From: Ardenticatenaceae bacterium
Lineage (GTDB): Bacteria; Chloroflexota; Anaerolineae; Promineifilales; Promineifilaceae
DNA length: 64,000 nt
Assembly: GCA_020634375.1 (NCBI GenBank)
Contig: JACKBX010000011.1
Coordinates: 1-64,000 of the forward strand
Direction: 5' to 3'
Position numbers and translations under genes: made by a program. The stretch's first letter is position 1, and each line of letters begins with the position of its first letter. Shown piece after piece: positions 16,433-24,946 of the stretch. A model generated the notes under the pieces. That model made no database searches. It had not been told where the DNA came from and worked only from the letters and a program-made list of their open reading frames with translations.

Positions 16433-16800
16433 AATTGGTGAAAGGACACCCATAAGACTATCTTCCATTTGGCATTTGGTTGAACCTTTTGACTGTTGTC
16501 CAGGCCACCTCATGACCATAATGCGATAATAAATTGTTTGGGTCCATTTCTACTATCATTATACCCCTTTCGCTTACAAATTGCATTAAGCAATCTTTCC
16601 TATTCACACTCGCAAACTCCCCAATACCTGCTAAAATTCGGCCTACAAAACATGATGGAAAATGAGACCAGCAAACAGTGACCAGCAAACAGTAATCAGT
16701 AACTCGCTAAACTGACCACCACTCACTGACCACTGACTACTGACCACTGACTACTGTCTACCATCCCGTACCTTCCACAAATTTCCCCAAGGAGACCACC
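16433..16800. other. Spacer of about 370 bases upstream of the SHMT-GcvT fusion
   Basis: A 76-codon minus-strand frame (16458-16688, TTG start, no ribosome site) gives no recognisable protein; its last 30 codons, from MDPNNLLSHYGHEV, could be a relic. From 16664 to 16760 the sequence is an iterated word tract (GACCACTGACTACT type). The last bases, AAGGAGACCACC, are the ribosome site of the next gene. Confidence 0.5.
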
Positions 16801-19800
16801 ATGAGTCAAGAATTCATCTTCGACGGGTCATTAGAAAACCTTGACCCCGACCTCAAACACATTCTCAATTTAGAAGACCAACGCCAGGCCGAAACTATCA
16901 TCCTCATCGCTTCCGAAAGCATGGCCCCCGATGCCGTGCAAGAAGCCATGTCTAGCAACTTCGGCAACATCTACGCCGAAGGCTACCCCCGCGAAGAAAG
17001 CCGCAAGCAAAACCAGACCGCCATCATGGATACCGGCTATGAGTTGGCCCGCTACCGTCGCAACAGCGACCCCCGCTACTACAAAGGCGTCGAATACGCC
17101 GACGTGCTAGAAGCCCTCACCCGCCGTCGCGCCGCCGACCTCTTCGCCGCCAACGGCATCAGCGCCGACCAACTGTACATCAACGTGCAGCCCCTTAGTG
17201 GTGCACCCGCCAACAGCGCCGTCTACACCGCCCTGCTCAAACCGGGCGACACTATTTTAGGGCTGAATTTGAACGATGGCGGCCATCTTTCGCACGGCAC
17301 GCGCATCAACCGTTCCGGCAAACATTACAACGGCGTGGCCTACTTTGTAGACGAAGAAAGCGAACTGCTCGATTACGATGCCATTGAAAAAATCGCGCTG
17401 GAAGTCAAGCCGCAAATCATCGTCTCCGGCTTCTCCGCCTATCCGCGCCTTGTGGATTGGGCACGATTCCGCGCCATCGCCGACAAAGTGGGCGCGTACT
17501 TGCTCGCCGACATCGCCCACATCTCCGGGCTGGTGGCCTCCGGGATGCACCCCAGCCCCATCGGCATCGCCGATGTGGTGAGTACCACCACGCACAAAAG
17601 CCTCTGCGGGCCTCGCGGGGCGATGCTCATGACCCACCGCCGTGATTTGGCACGCAAACTAGATCGTGCCGTCTTCCCCGGCGAGCAGGGCGGGCCGCAT
17701 CTCAACACGATGGCCGCCCTCGCCGTTGCCCTGCGGCTGGCAAAAACCGACCAATTCCGCGCCTTGCAAGAGCGCATTGTGCATAATGCCTCGCGGCTGG
17801 CGGACAAATTGGCCGAACACGGTCTGCGCATCGTTGGCGGCGGCTCCGACAACCATTTGCTATTGGTGGACACAAAGAGCGTGACACATAACGGCGTCCA
17901 TCTCTCCGGCGATATGGCCGCCCGCATTTTGGACATCGCCGGGATTGTGCTGAACCGCAACACCATCCCCGGCGATAAGGGCGCGTTGAATCCCACCGGG
18001 CTGCGCATGGGTTCGGTATGGATTAGCCAGCTTGGTTTTGGCGACGCCGAGGTGGATTTGCTGGCGGAGGCCATTGCGACGGTGCTAAACGGGTGCAAGC
18101 CATTCACCTACATGGCGCTGGGCGGCAAAACAGAACTGCGGGCAAAGGTGGACTTTGCCGCGTTGCAGCGCGGGCGCGAGATTGTGCGCCAATTGCGCGG
18201 TGTGGCGCAGGCTGCGGCGATGGGCACGGCCGTTTCCATTCGCGGCACAAAATCAGCGGCCTTCCTGCGTTATGCCCTTACCAGCCGCGTACTTGATCTG
18301 GCTGATGGCGAGTCACAGCCGACGCACATCTTTGGCGGCGGGCTGGACGCGGACGCCACCCTCAAGCTGCTGTCGGCGAACGAGTTTGTGCTGGGCTTTG
18401 CCGATGGGGCAACGGCCGTTACCGCTGCAACCTGGCTGATGGCCCTCTCCGATGGCTACGTGGAATTTGACGATGTGTACGGCAAACTGCCGGGGCCGGT
18501 CGTCGTACAAGTCATCGCCGACGACACCCTGACAGCCCCGGCGGCCAATGACGCCGCCTTTGTGGACAACAAACCTTACTTCGTCGGCTGGCAAAATCGC
18601 AGCGCAGACGAAACTCTGCCGGCCTTCAACTGGGAAGAGCCGGCCGACCCGCCGATGCTGCGCACCACCCTGTACGACACGCACGTCGCCCTCGGCGGGC
18701 GCATGATCCCCTTTGGCGGCTACGAAATGCCGGTGTGGTACAGCTCCGTCAGCGAAGAACACGCGGCCGTGCGTGAAACCGCCGGTCTGTTTGACGCCAC
18801 GCACATGGGCGTGTGGGACGCCAGCGGCGAGCATGTCGTCGAATTCTTGAACACCGTCACCAGCAACGACGTGACCACGTTGAGCGTGGGCCAATCGCAC
18901 TACACCTATTTCATGCTGCCGGACGGCCGTGTCGTGGACGACCTCATGATTTACCGCGTGGCCACCGACCGCTTTATGCTGGTGGTCAACGCCTCCAACA
19001 ACGACAAAGATTGGGCGTGGGTGAATGCCGTGAACCGAGGCGAGGTGATGATGGATGAGAAACGGCCGTATGCCCACATCCAACACCCCGTACAACTGCG
19101 CGACCTGCGCGACCGCCAATGGGGCGACAACTGCCGCGTGGACATCCCCCTGCAAGGCCCCAAATCCCGCGACATTTTGCTGGCCCTGGCCGATGACGCC
19201 GCCTTCGCGCAGCGCCTGAAGAAGTTGCCCTGGGCCGGCGTCACATACGGCTCCCTCGCCGGGTTTGATGTAGTCGTCTCGCGCACCGGCTACACTGGCG
19301 AACGCATTGCCTTTGAACTGTTTGTCCACCCCGACAAAGCGCCAGAATTTTGGATGAAGTTGATGGCAGCGGGCGAACCCTTTGGCCTGAAACCGTGCGG
19401 TTTGGCGGCGCGGGACAGCACGCGCACCGAGGCCGGTTTGCCGCTGTACGGCCATGAATTGGCCGGGCCGTATGGCCTGAATCCGGCGGAAGCGGGGTTT
19501 GGCAGTTATGTGAAGTTGTGGAAGCCGTTCTTCATTGGCCGCGACGCCTTCATCGCGCACGAGCAAGAGCGGGACAGCGTGATTGTGCGCTTCCGCATGA
19601 ATGAGAAGGGTGTGCGCCGCCCGGAACAGGGCGACCCGGTGCTGGACAAGCGCGGCAAACAAATCGGCTTTGTGACGAGCTGCGCCATTGACGCGGAGGG
19701 GTATTTGCTGGGGCAGGCGCTTGTGCCGCTGGGGATGAGTGCGGCGGGTACGGCCGTTTCCATCTACCAGCTTGGCGGCGGCAAACGCAGCATCACCCCG

Positions 19801-19884
19801 CCCAAAGAGCTGAAATTGGGCGCACGTTTGCCCATGCCCGATGGCGCAACGGTGCTGACGCGCTTCCCATCAGCGAAAAAATAA
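16801..19884 (+). CDS. Serine hydroxymethyltransferase-aminomethyltransferase (GlyA-GcvT) fusion
   Basis: 1027 residues. Residues 1 to about 430 are serine hydroxymethyltransferase, with the pyridoxal-phosphate lysine in STTTHKSLCGPRGA (Lys266) and the SES and DIAHISGL motifs. Residues 619-1027 are a full GcvT aminomethyltransferase (GGYEMPVWYSSVSEEH, DATHMGVWDASG, VVDDLMIYRV with the catalytic Asp at 713 or 714, GPKSRDILLALADD). Both use tetrahydrofolate and glycine, so one chain could pass 5,10-methylene-folate between them. Residues about 440-580 (RGTKSAAFLRYALTSRVLDL, FVLGFADG) resemble a second, eroded GcvT folate domain. AAGGAG precedes the ATG. No gcvH or gcvP is nearby. Confidence 0.92.
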   Translation: MSQEFIFDGSLENLDPDLKHILNLEDQRQAETIILIASESMAPDAVQEAMSSNFGNIYAEGYPREESRKQNQTAIMDTGYELARYRRNSDPRYYKGVEYADVLEALTRRRAADLFAANGISADQLYINVQPLSGAPANSAVYTALLKPGDTILGLNLNDGGHLSHGTRINRSGKHYNGVAYFVDEESELLDYDAIEKIALEVKPQIIVSGFSAYPRLVDWARFRAIADKVGAYLLADIAHISGLVASGMHPSPIGIADVVSTTTHKSLCGPRGAMLMTHRRDLARKLDRAVFPGEQGGPHLNTMAALAVALRLAKTDQFRALQERIVHNASRLADKLAEHGLRIVGGGSDNHLLLVDTKSVTHNGVHLSGDMAARILDIAGIVLNRNTIPGDKGALNPTGLRMGSVWISQLGFGDAEVDLLAEAIATVLNGCKPFTYMALGGKTELRAKVDFAALQRGREIVRQLRGVAQAAAMGTAVSIRGTKSAAFLRYALTSRVLDLADGESQPTHIFGGGLDADATLKLLSANEFVLGFADGATAVTAATWLMALSDGYVEFDDVYGKLPGPVVVQVIADDTLTAPAANDAAFVDNKPYFVGWQNRSADETLPAFNWEEPADPPMLRTTLYDTHVALGGRMIPFGGYEMPVWYSSVSEEHAAVRETAGLFDATHMGVWDASGEHVVEFLNTVTSNDVTTLSVGQSHYTYFMLPDGRVVDDLMIYRVATDRFMLVVNASNNDKDWAWVNAVNRGEVMMDEKRPYAHIQHPVQLRDLRDRQWGDNCRVDIPLQGPKSRDILLALADDAAFAQRLKKLPWAGVTYGSLAGFDVVVSRTGYTGERIAFELFVHPDKAPEFWMKLMAAGEPFGLKPCGLAARDSTRTEAGLPLYGHELAGPYGLNPAEAGFGSYVKLWKPFFIGRDAFIAHEQERDSVIVRFRMNEKGVRRPEQGDPVLDKRGKQIGFVTSCAIDAEGYLLGQALVPLGMSAAGTAVSIYQLGGGKRSITPPKELKLGARLPMPDGATVLTRFPSAKK

Positions 19885-19903
19885 GCGCAGCGCGTGAAAC
19901 GTG

Positions 19904-19939
19904 AATCGTGAAACGTGAAAAGCATCACGTTTCACGATT
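19904..19939. repeat. Perfect 15-bp intergenic hairpin (CGTGAAACGTGA family)
   Basis: AATCGTGAAACGTGA (19904-19918) and its exact complement (19925-19939) flank a 6-base loop, 20 bases after the stop of the fusion gene. With no T run behind it, it is a weak or factor-aided terminator at best. Confidence 0.65.
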
Positions 19940-20026
19940 GGTTGACACACTGCACAGCAGCGTGTACGATTGCAAGATACAATCACCCATCTTAACAAAA
20001 CCGTAAGGCAATAGAAGCAAAGCGCA

Positions 20027-20065
20027 AAACGTGAAACGTGAGAAAGATCATCACGTTTCACGTTT
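20027..20065. repeat. Second perfect 15-bp intergenic hairpin of the same family
   Basis: AAACGTGAAACGTGA (20027-20041) pairs with TCACGTTTCACGTTT (20051-20065) across 9 bases, just before the phosphoribosyltransferase gene. Confidence 0.65.
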
Positions 20066-20110
20066 CACGTTTCACACACTTCCCCTCTACCTTTCGGCTA
20101 GGAGATAACC

Positions 20111-20614
20111 ATGCGTCGTGAAGTCTTAACCTGGTCCGACGTGGACAAACTGATTGACTACCTTGTGCCTCAAATTCAGGGGCGTTTTGATTCGATGGTC
20201 ATCGTCACTCGCGGGGGAATTATTCCCGGCGGGATGCTGGCCGAAGCGCTGAATATCACCTATATTTTGACGGCTTCGGTGCGCTTTCCGGCGGATTTTC
20301 CGGGGTTGCAGCCCTCGATGCAGAGTAAGTATGCCATCCCGGAGTTTATTCAATTCCCGAATGATGATTTGTTGGACGGCCGTCGCATTCTAGTCGTGGA
20401 TGATGTGTGGACAAAGGGGCGCAACATGGTCACAGTGTCCAACCGCATTGACGCCGCGGGCGGGCAGCCGGAAACCTGCGTGCTGCACTACAAGCCCGCC
20501 TCGTCCCTCTACCCCGGTTACACGCCAACGTATTACGCGGCCGTTTCCGACGCTTACATCATCTACCCCTGGGAATTGGATCGCGGCCCGGAAGTCCTCG
20601 GCATTTGGAATTGA
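20111..20614 (+). CDS. Purine-type phosphoribosyltransferase
   Basis: 167 residues. RRILVVDDVWTKGRNM (about 97-112) is the PRPP-binding loop of type I phosphoribosyltransferases, and MVIVTRGGIIPGGMLAEALN supplies the pyrophosphate loop. The length and sequence fit the short hypoxanthine/xanthine/guanine-type enzymes that salvage free bases to nucleotides. GGAG lies six bases before the ATG. Specificity is not readable from the sequence. Confidence 0.82.
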   Translation: MRREVLTWSDVDKLIDYLVPQIQGRFDSMVIVTRGGIIPGGMLAEALNITYILTASVRFPADFPGLQPSMQSKYAIPEFIQFPNDDLLDGRRILVVDDVWTKGRNMVTVSNRIDAAGGQPETCVLHYKPASSLYPGYTPTYYAAVSDAYIIYPWELDRGPEVLGIWN

Positions 20615-20652
20615 CGATTGACGATTCGTGCGCTCTTCAATCGTTAATCGTC
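20613..20652. repeat. Intergenic hairpin words (ACGATTGACGATT family)
   Basis: GACGATTGACGATT (20613-20626) pairs, with one mismatch, with AATCGTTAATCGTC (20639-20652). Further copies (CAATCGCAAATCGTAAA) run on to 20670 and recur at 22352-22397. Confidence 0.6.
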
Positions 20653-20672
20653 AATCGCAAATCGTAAATTGT

Positions 20673-20701
20673 TTGCCTGGTTTTGTTGGTTTTGTTACGA
20701 T
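20673..20701 (+). promoter_or_regulatory. Candidate promoter of the SRP RNA
   Basis: TTGCCT (20673-20678) and TACGAT (20696-20701) are separated by 17 bases. Transcription would begin near 20708, about 16 bases before the paired 5' end of the RNA. Confidence 0.4.
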
Positions 20702-20723
20702 CAAGTTGAGTTTAACAGTGAAA

Positions 20724-20862
20724 TATGCTCATGTGACCGGTGGTGACTGGGTCCCTGGCGGCGACGGCCGTCGAACCGTGTCAGGGCCGGAAGGCAGCAG
20801 CACTAAGGCGTATCCATCGGGTGCCCAGGATTACCTGGTGACCATCGGTCTCATGAGCGTAT
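20724..20862 (+). ncRNA. ffs: Signal recognition particle RNA (4.5S/SRP RNA)
   Basis: The conserved apical part GTGTCAGG-GCC-GGAA-GGC-AGCAGCAC (20788-20813) is diagnostic: GGAA tetraloop, short stem, and the asymmetric loop that binds the M domain of Ffh. The two ends pair over a long helix (TGCTCATG with CATGAGCG; GACCGGTGGT with ACCATCGGTC). The length of about 139 is between the E. coli 4.5S and the long Bacillus type, and no clear Alu domain is seen. One ACGGCCGT copy (about 20764-20771) lies in the helix arm. The RNA is part of the SRP that brings nascent membrane proteins to the Sec translocon. Confidence 0.93.
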
Positions 20863-20868
20863 TTTGAG

Positions 20869-20925
20869 GAGATTGGAGATGAGAGATTGCAAAACGCCAA
20901 TCTCTCATCTCCAATCTCTTTTTTT
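20869..20925 (+). terminator. Strong terminator of the SRP RNA
   Basis: A 21-base perfect stem (20869-20889 with 20898-20918) and an 8-base loop are followed by seven T (20919-20925). The stem is made of the words GAGATTGGAGAT and AATCTCTCATCT, one of the word families of the spacers. The next base begins the ATG of the G5/3D protein. Confidence 0.9.
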
Positions 20926-22347
20926 ATGGCTAGATTACCTAAATCCACCGTCCGCATTATGTTGGTGTGCCTGCTGCTGTTGGCGGCGGGCAGCCTGGCG
21001 ATGGCCGGGTTTTTGGCGGCGCAGGGGCAGTACACAGTGTATGATGGGGAAACGGCCGTTACCATTTCCGGCTCCTACCCCACCGTGCAAGACGTAATCG
21101 CCGCCGCCGGGCTGGAACTGCGCCCCGAAGATGTAGTTATCCCCGCACTCGACACCCCCGCAGATGTAGAAACCGCCATCCAAATCCAACGCGCCCGCCC
21201 CGTGACCCTGCGCACCGAGGCCGACGGTACGCACACGCTGTGGACGCAGGCCGCCACGCTGGGCGCATTTCTGGCGGAAACGGGCATCCCCATTGCCCGC
21301 ACCACTCAGGTCTTTGCTGACCGTGTGCAGATTCCCTTTGGCGGGCTGAATCAGGCCGCGCTGCCGCGTGAAGTGGAAATCGGCCGTTTTCTCACCGTGA
21401 CCATTGTGGATGGCGGGCAGCAGCAGGTGCTGCGCACGGCCGTGCAAACCGTCGGTGCAGCATTGGCGGAAGCGGGGCTGACGCTGTACGCCGCCGACGG
21501 CGTGGAACCCGCGCTGGGCGATTGGCTGGAACCGGGAATAACCATTCGAGTCAACCGCTCGATGCCGCTGACGATTGAGGTGGACGGCCGTATCATCCAA
21601 ACGCGCAGCCACCACAGCAACGCCCTCGACGTACTCGCCGAAGCGGGCATCGGCCTCATCGGCGAAGATTACACCCAGCCCGGCGCAGAGACGCCGCTCA
21701 ACGCCAACGACACCATCCGCGTCATCCGCGTCACCGAAGATTTCCGCGTGGTGGATCAGCCCATCCCTTTCCAAACGGTGTGGCAGGGCACAGATGAATT
21801 AGACCTCGACCAGCGGGCGGTGATCAGCTACGGGCAGCCGGGCATTTTGCGGCAGCGCGTGCGCGTGCGCTATGAAAATGGCGCGGAAGTGAGCCAGACT
21901 ACCGATGGCGAATGGGTCGCTCTGGAGCCGGTGAATGAGGTGATGGGCTACGGCACGCGCATCACCATCAACACGGTGGCTACGCCGGATGGCCCCCGCG
22001 AATATTGGCGCGTGGTGCGAATGCGCGTCACATCATATACGGCCGCCAGTTCCGGCAAAGAACCGGGGGAACCGGGGTATGGCGTCACGGCAAGCGGCCG
22101 TCCCGCAGGCTATGGCATTGTGGCAGTTGACCGCAGCGTCGTTCCCTTCCGCTCGGATGTGTTTGTGCCGGGGTATGGCGTGGCTTTTGTGGGCGATACC
22201 GGCGGGGGCGTGCGCGGCCGTTGGATTGACCTGGGCTACGATGAAGACAACTACGTCTCCTGGTCGGGCTACGTGGATGTGTATTACCTCACGCCCGTGC
22301 CCGCCCCCGAAGACATCAACTACTTACTACCTACTGGACTACCCTGA
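20926..22347 (+). CDS. YabE-like cell-wall protein with DUF348 repeats, G5 domain and 3D domain
   Basis: 474 residues from ATG 20926. A single hydrophobic segment (IMLVCLLLLAAGSLAMAGF) exports or anchors it. Three ubiquitin-like DUF348 repeats follow (for example YTVYDGETAVTISGSYPTVQ), then a G5-type domain (residues about 270-350) and a C-terminal 3D domain with three aspartates (VGDTGGGVRGRWIDLGYDED), a double-psi barrel as in peptidoglycan lytic enzymes and resuscitation factors. rsmA follows, as yabE stands near ksgA in Bacillus. There is no ribosome site; the ATG directly abuts the T run of the SRP terminator, so translation from here is puzzling. Confidence 0.85.
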   Translation: MARLPKSTVRIMLVCLLLLAAGSLAMAGFLAAQGQYTVYDGETAVTISGSYPTVQDVIAAAGLELRPEDVVIPALDTPADVETAIQIQRARPVTLRTEADGTHTLWTQAATLGAFLAETGIPIARTTQVFADRVQIPFGGLNQAALPREVEIGRFLTVTIVDGGQQQVLRTAVQTVGAALAEAGLTLYAADGVEPALGDWLEPGITIRVNRSMPLTIEVDGRIIQTRSHHSNALDVLAEAGIGLIGEDYTQPGAETPLNANDTIRVIRVTEDFRVVDQPIPFQTVWQGTDELDLDQRAVISYGQPGILRQRVRVRYENGAEVSQTTDGEWVALEPVNEVMGYGTRITINTVATPDGPREYWRVVRMRVTSYTAASSGKEPGEPGYGVTASGRPAGYGIVAVDRSVVPFRSDVFVPGYGVAFVGDTGGGVRGRWIDLGYDEDNYVSWSGYVDVYYLTPVPAPEDINYLLPTGLP

Positions 22348-22351
22348 TGGG

Positions 22352-22397
22352 GATTGACGATTCATAAGCGCTCCAATCGTCAATCGCAAATCGTAAC
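22352..22397. repeat. Intergenic hairpin words (ACGATT family)
   Basis: GGATTGACGATTCATAAGCG and the reverse words CCAATCGTCAATCGCAAATCG fill the spacer before rsmA. The right part is nearly the same as at 20650-20668. Confidence 0.6.
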
Positions 22398-22401
22398 TTT
22401 C

Positions 22402-23214
22402 ATGGTTCACCCAAAAGACATTTTGCAACAACACGGCCTGGAACCGAAGAAAAGCCTGGGGCAAAACTTCTTGTTTGACGAGAATGTGCTGCGGCGCATC
22501 GTGGATGCGGCCGAGTTGGAACCGGATGATGCCGTATTGGAAATTGGGCCGGGATTGGGGGCTTTGACGAAGCTGTTGGCGGAAACGGCCGTCACCCTCA
22601 CCACCATCGAACTAGACAACCGCTTCATCCCCATTTTGCGGCTGGAATTGGCTGCTTACCCGCATGTGCGGCTGGTACATGGCGATATTTTGGAGCAAGA
22701 CCCGGCGGACTGGTTCAGTGGGCCGTACAAAGTGGTCGCCAATGTGCCTTACTACATCACCGGGGCAATTTTGCGCCATTTGTTGGAAGGGGCGCACAAG
22801 CCGACGATGATGGTGTTGACGGTGCAAAAAGAGGTGGCGGAACGGGTAACGGCCGTTCCCCCCCACATGAGTTTGCTCGCCATCAGTACACAGGTTTACG
22901 GCCGTACCGAAAAAGTCGCCGACATCAAAGCTGGCTCATTCTGGCCCGCGCCGGATGTGGATTCGGCCGTCATCCGCATAGACCTGCGGCAAGCACAACC
23001 AGACCCTGCCTTTGAAAAGCTATTTTTCCGGGTTGTCAAAGCCGGGTTCAGCCAAAAGCGCAAGCAGTTGCAGAAAAATTTGCGCCAGTTGGGGCTGGAC
23101 AGAGCAGTTATTGCGCAAATGCTAGAAGATGCGGGCGTGGACGGCCGTGCCCGCGCCGAAACATTAACTATCGAACAATGGCGTGCCCTCACCGGCATCT
23201 ACCAACAAATGTAA
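22402..23214 (+). CDS. rsmA: 16S rRNA (adenine1518-N6/adenine1519-N6) dimethyltransferase RsmA
   Basis: About 270 residues from the ATG at 22402 (MVHPKDILQQ). SLGQNFLFDENVLRRIV is the KsgA N-terminal signature, LEIGPGLGALT the SAM-binding motif I, and VVANVPYYITGAIL the NLPY-type catalytic motif IV (here NVPY). It dimethylates two adenosines near the 3' end of 16S rRNA, using S-adenosylmethionine. An upstream TTG (22354) would begin in the word-repeat spacer and is unlikely. There is no Shine-Dalgarno, so it may be coupled to the upstream gene. Confidence 0.95.
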   Translation: MVHPKDILQQHGLEPKKSLGQNFLFDENVLRRIVDAAELEPDDAVLEIGPGLGALTKLLAETAVTLTTIELDNRFIPILRLELAAYPHVRLVHGDILEQDPADWFSGPYKVVANVPYYITGAILRHLLEGAHKPTMMVLTVQKEVAERVTAVPPHMSLLAISTQVYGRTEKVADIKAGSFWPAPDVDSAVIRIDLRQAQPDPAFEKLFFRVVKAGFSQKRKQLQKNLRQLGLDRAVIAQMLEDAGVDGRARAETLTIEQWRALTGIYQQM

Positions 23215-23250
23215 CTTGTAACAAGTTACAAGTTACAGGTTACAGGTTAC
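23210..23250. repeat. Intergenic word repeat (AAGTTACA family)
   Basis: TGTAACTTGT is followed one base later by its complement ACAAGTTACA (23221-23230), then AGTTACAGGTTACAGGTTAC. It occupies the whole spacer before the deaminase ATG. The same family is at 61371-61407 and, inside a gene, near 58725-58745. Confidence 0.65.
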
Positions 23251-24330
23251 ATGAATAATCCCATGATCGATCTCCCCCAATTCATCCAAACCATGCCCAA
23301 AGCCGAGGTTCACATCCATTTGGAGGGGGCCATTCAGCCGGAGACGGTGCTAAAACTGGCGCAGCGCCACCAGCGCATGGACAAGCTGCCCGGCGACAAT
23401 GTGGAGGCGCTGCGTCGCTGGTTCACCTTCACCGACTTCCCGCATTTTGTACAAATTTACGTCGTCATTCAAGACCTGATCCGCACGCCGGAAGATTTTG
23501 CGCTGATTGCCTATGAAAATGGCGCGGATATGGCGCGGCAGAATATCCGCTACCGCGAGCTAACGGTGACGACGTTTACGCACACGCATTATCAAGAGAA
23601 AAACCTGGGGATTGAGGACATTTTGCAGGGGTTGGAGGACGGCCGTCAACGAGCCAAATCTGACTTTGGGGTAGAAATGCGCTGGGTGTTTGATGTGCCG
23701 CGTAATTTGAGCTTTGGTGGGAACGGCCGTACCTATGACCCCGCACCCGCTAATCAGACGGTGGAACATGCTTTGAACGGCCGTAATTACGGCGTCGTCG
23801 GCTTTGGGCTGGGCGGATGGGAACCCACCGCGCCGCCGCGCCCCTTTGCCCATGCCTTCGCCGCCGCCAAAGAAGCCGGGCTGCTCTGCGTGCCCCACGC
23901 TGGCGAAACATTGGGCGCAGACAGCGTATGGGGCGCAGTCAACGAACTGCAAGCCGACCGCATCGGGCACGGCGTCCGCGCCATCGAAGACCCCAAGCTG
24001 TTGGCCCTGCTGCGCGAACGCCAAATTCCACTGGAAGTGAATCCCACCAGCAACATTTGCCTCAGCGTTTACCGGCGATTGGCCGAACACCCCTTCCCTC
24101 ATTTAGACCGCATGGGGCTGCTGCTCACCGTCAACAGCGACGACCCGCCCCTCTTCAACACCGATTTATGCCAGGAATATGAGACGCTCGCCGACGAATT
24201 CGGTTACGATGCCGCCAATCTGGCACGCATTGCCCGCAACGCCTTTGCCGTCTGCGGTGCAGAACCGGCCCTCAAAGCCAAACTGCTTACTGATTTTGAT
24301 GCGTGGGCCACTGCTAATCTACCCCAATAA
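23251..24330 (+). CDS. add: Adenosine deaminase
   Basis: 359 residues. KAEVHIHLEGA carries the two N-terminal zinc histidines (His21, His23). Later motifs complete the site: CVPHAGETLG (zinc His and proton-relay Glu), DRIGHGVRAIEDP (His), and LTVNSDDPPLFNT (zinc Asp pair). It deaminates adenosine to inosine in purine salvage, in keeping with the nearby phosphoribosyltransferase; a related substrate (adenine or another 6-aminopurine) is possible. There is no Shine-Dalgarno: the ATG follows directly on the word-repeat tract. Confidence 0.9.
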   Translation: MNNPMIDLPQFIQTMPKAEVHIHLEGAIQPETVLKLAQRHQRMDKLPGDNVEALRRWFTFTDFPHFVQIYVVIQDLIRTPEDFALIAYENGADMARQNIRYRELTVTTFTHTHYQEKNLGIEDILQGLEDGRQRAKSDFGVEMRWVFDVPRNLSFGGNGRTYDPAPANQTVEHALNGRNYGVVGFGLGGWEPTAPPRPFAHAFAAAKEAGLLCVPHAGETLGADSVWGAVNELQADRIGHGVRAIEDPKLLALLRERQIPLEVNPTSNICLSVYRRLAEHPFPHLDRMGLLLTVNSDDPPLFNTDLCQEYETLADEFGYDAANLARIARNAFAVCGAEPALKAKLLTDFDAWATANLPQ

Positions 24331-24434
24331 TGTGCTATGATGTGGTAGCTGGTTACTGGTAGCTAGTAGCTGGTTATTGTCTGCCTTCGCCACACCCTTT
24401 CATAACGGCCGTCAGTCACCATTGAGGTGGAATT

Positions 24435-24800
24435 ATGTCCAAAGAGAATCGTCGGCTTTACCTGGTTCATTGGCACAGCACCGAGGCAGAAAACATGGCA
24501 AAGCAACTCCGCCAATTAGGTTGGTTTGTCGCTGTTAATGCCAATGCGGACGAGGTTGATCTAAAAATTGTGCGTCAGCAACCCCCGAAAGCCGTTATCA
24601 TCTCTCTTTGTTATCATACACTTCGCGGCAAAGAGATTGCGGAAACGTTATGGTGGACAAGATGGGGTCGGTATCTTCCAATTATCTTTTTAACTTGTCC
24701 GGCAGAAGAGGAAAAGAAGTTCCACATGGATTTTCCTCAGGCAATTTTCACAGATTGGGATACATTGCCCGTTATCTTAAATGGTCTTCCTAAAAAATGA
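24435..24800 (+). CDS. Receiver-like protein lacking the phosphoacceptor aspartate
   Basis: 121 residues with the alternating strand-helix pattern of response-regulator receivers (LYLVHWHSTEAENMAKQLRQ, AVIISLCYHTLRGKEIA, YLPIIFLTC). The position of the phosphorylated Asp is a Ser in VIISLCYH, and the acidic pair at the first strand is missing, so it cannot work as a normal phosphorylated receiver. GAGGTGG before the ATG supports expression. It precedes the sigma-factor-like gene by about 150 bases; a signalling link is possible but unproven. Confidence 0.6.
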   Translation: MSKENRRLYLVHWHSTEAENMAKQLRQLGWFVAVNANADEVDLKIVRQQPPKAVIISLCYHTLRGKEIAETLWWTRWGRYLPIIFLTCPAEEEKKFHMDFPQAIFTDWDTLPVILNGLPKK

Positions 24801-24902
24801 CCGATGGTTTGCCTGATTGCCAACCATTTCCCAAAAACCCGTGAAAACATAATAAAAGTTTGATGGCTTACACCGAATCGGGCATCGTATGCCGATATGC
24901 CA

Positions 24903-24911
24903 TGTTATAAT
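24903..24911 (+). promoter_or_regulatory. Extended -10 promoter candidate for the sigma-factor gene
   Basis: TGTTATAAT has a perfect TATAAT (24906-24911) with the TG extension. Transcription would start near 24918, about 30 bases before the ATG. No clear -35 was seen. Confidence 0.5.
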
Positions 24912-24946
24912 GAACTTCACATTTACGAGCACTTGGACGAAAATTA

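Noticed and set aside
18313..19662. 449-codon open frame on the minus strand
   Set aside because: It lies fully antisense to the well-supported SHMT-GcvT fusion; its His-rich and Val/Gly-rich text is typical of a shadow frame in GC-rich sequence.
20628..20867. 79-codon plus-strand frame
   Set aside because: It overlaps the SRP RNA and its promoter; the RNA explains the sequence.
20935..21774. 279-codon minus-strand frame
   Set aside because: Antisense to the G5/3D protein, with no recognisable domain or ribosome site.
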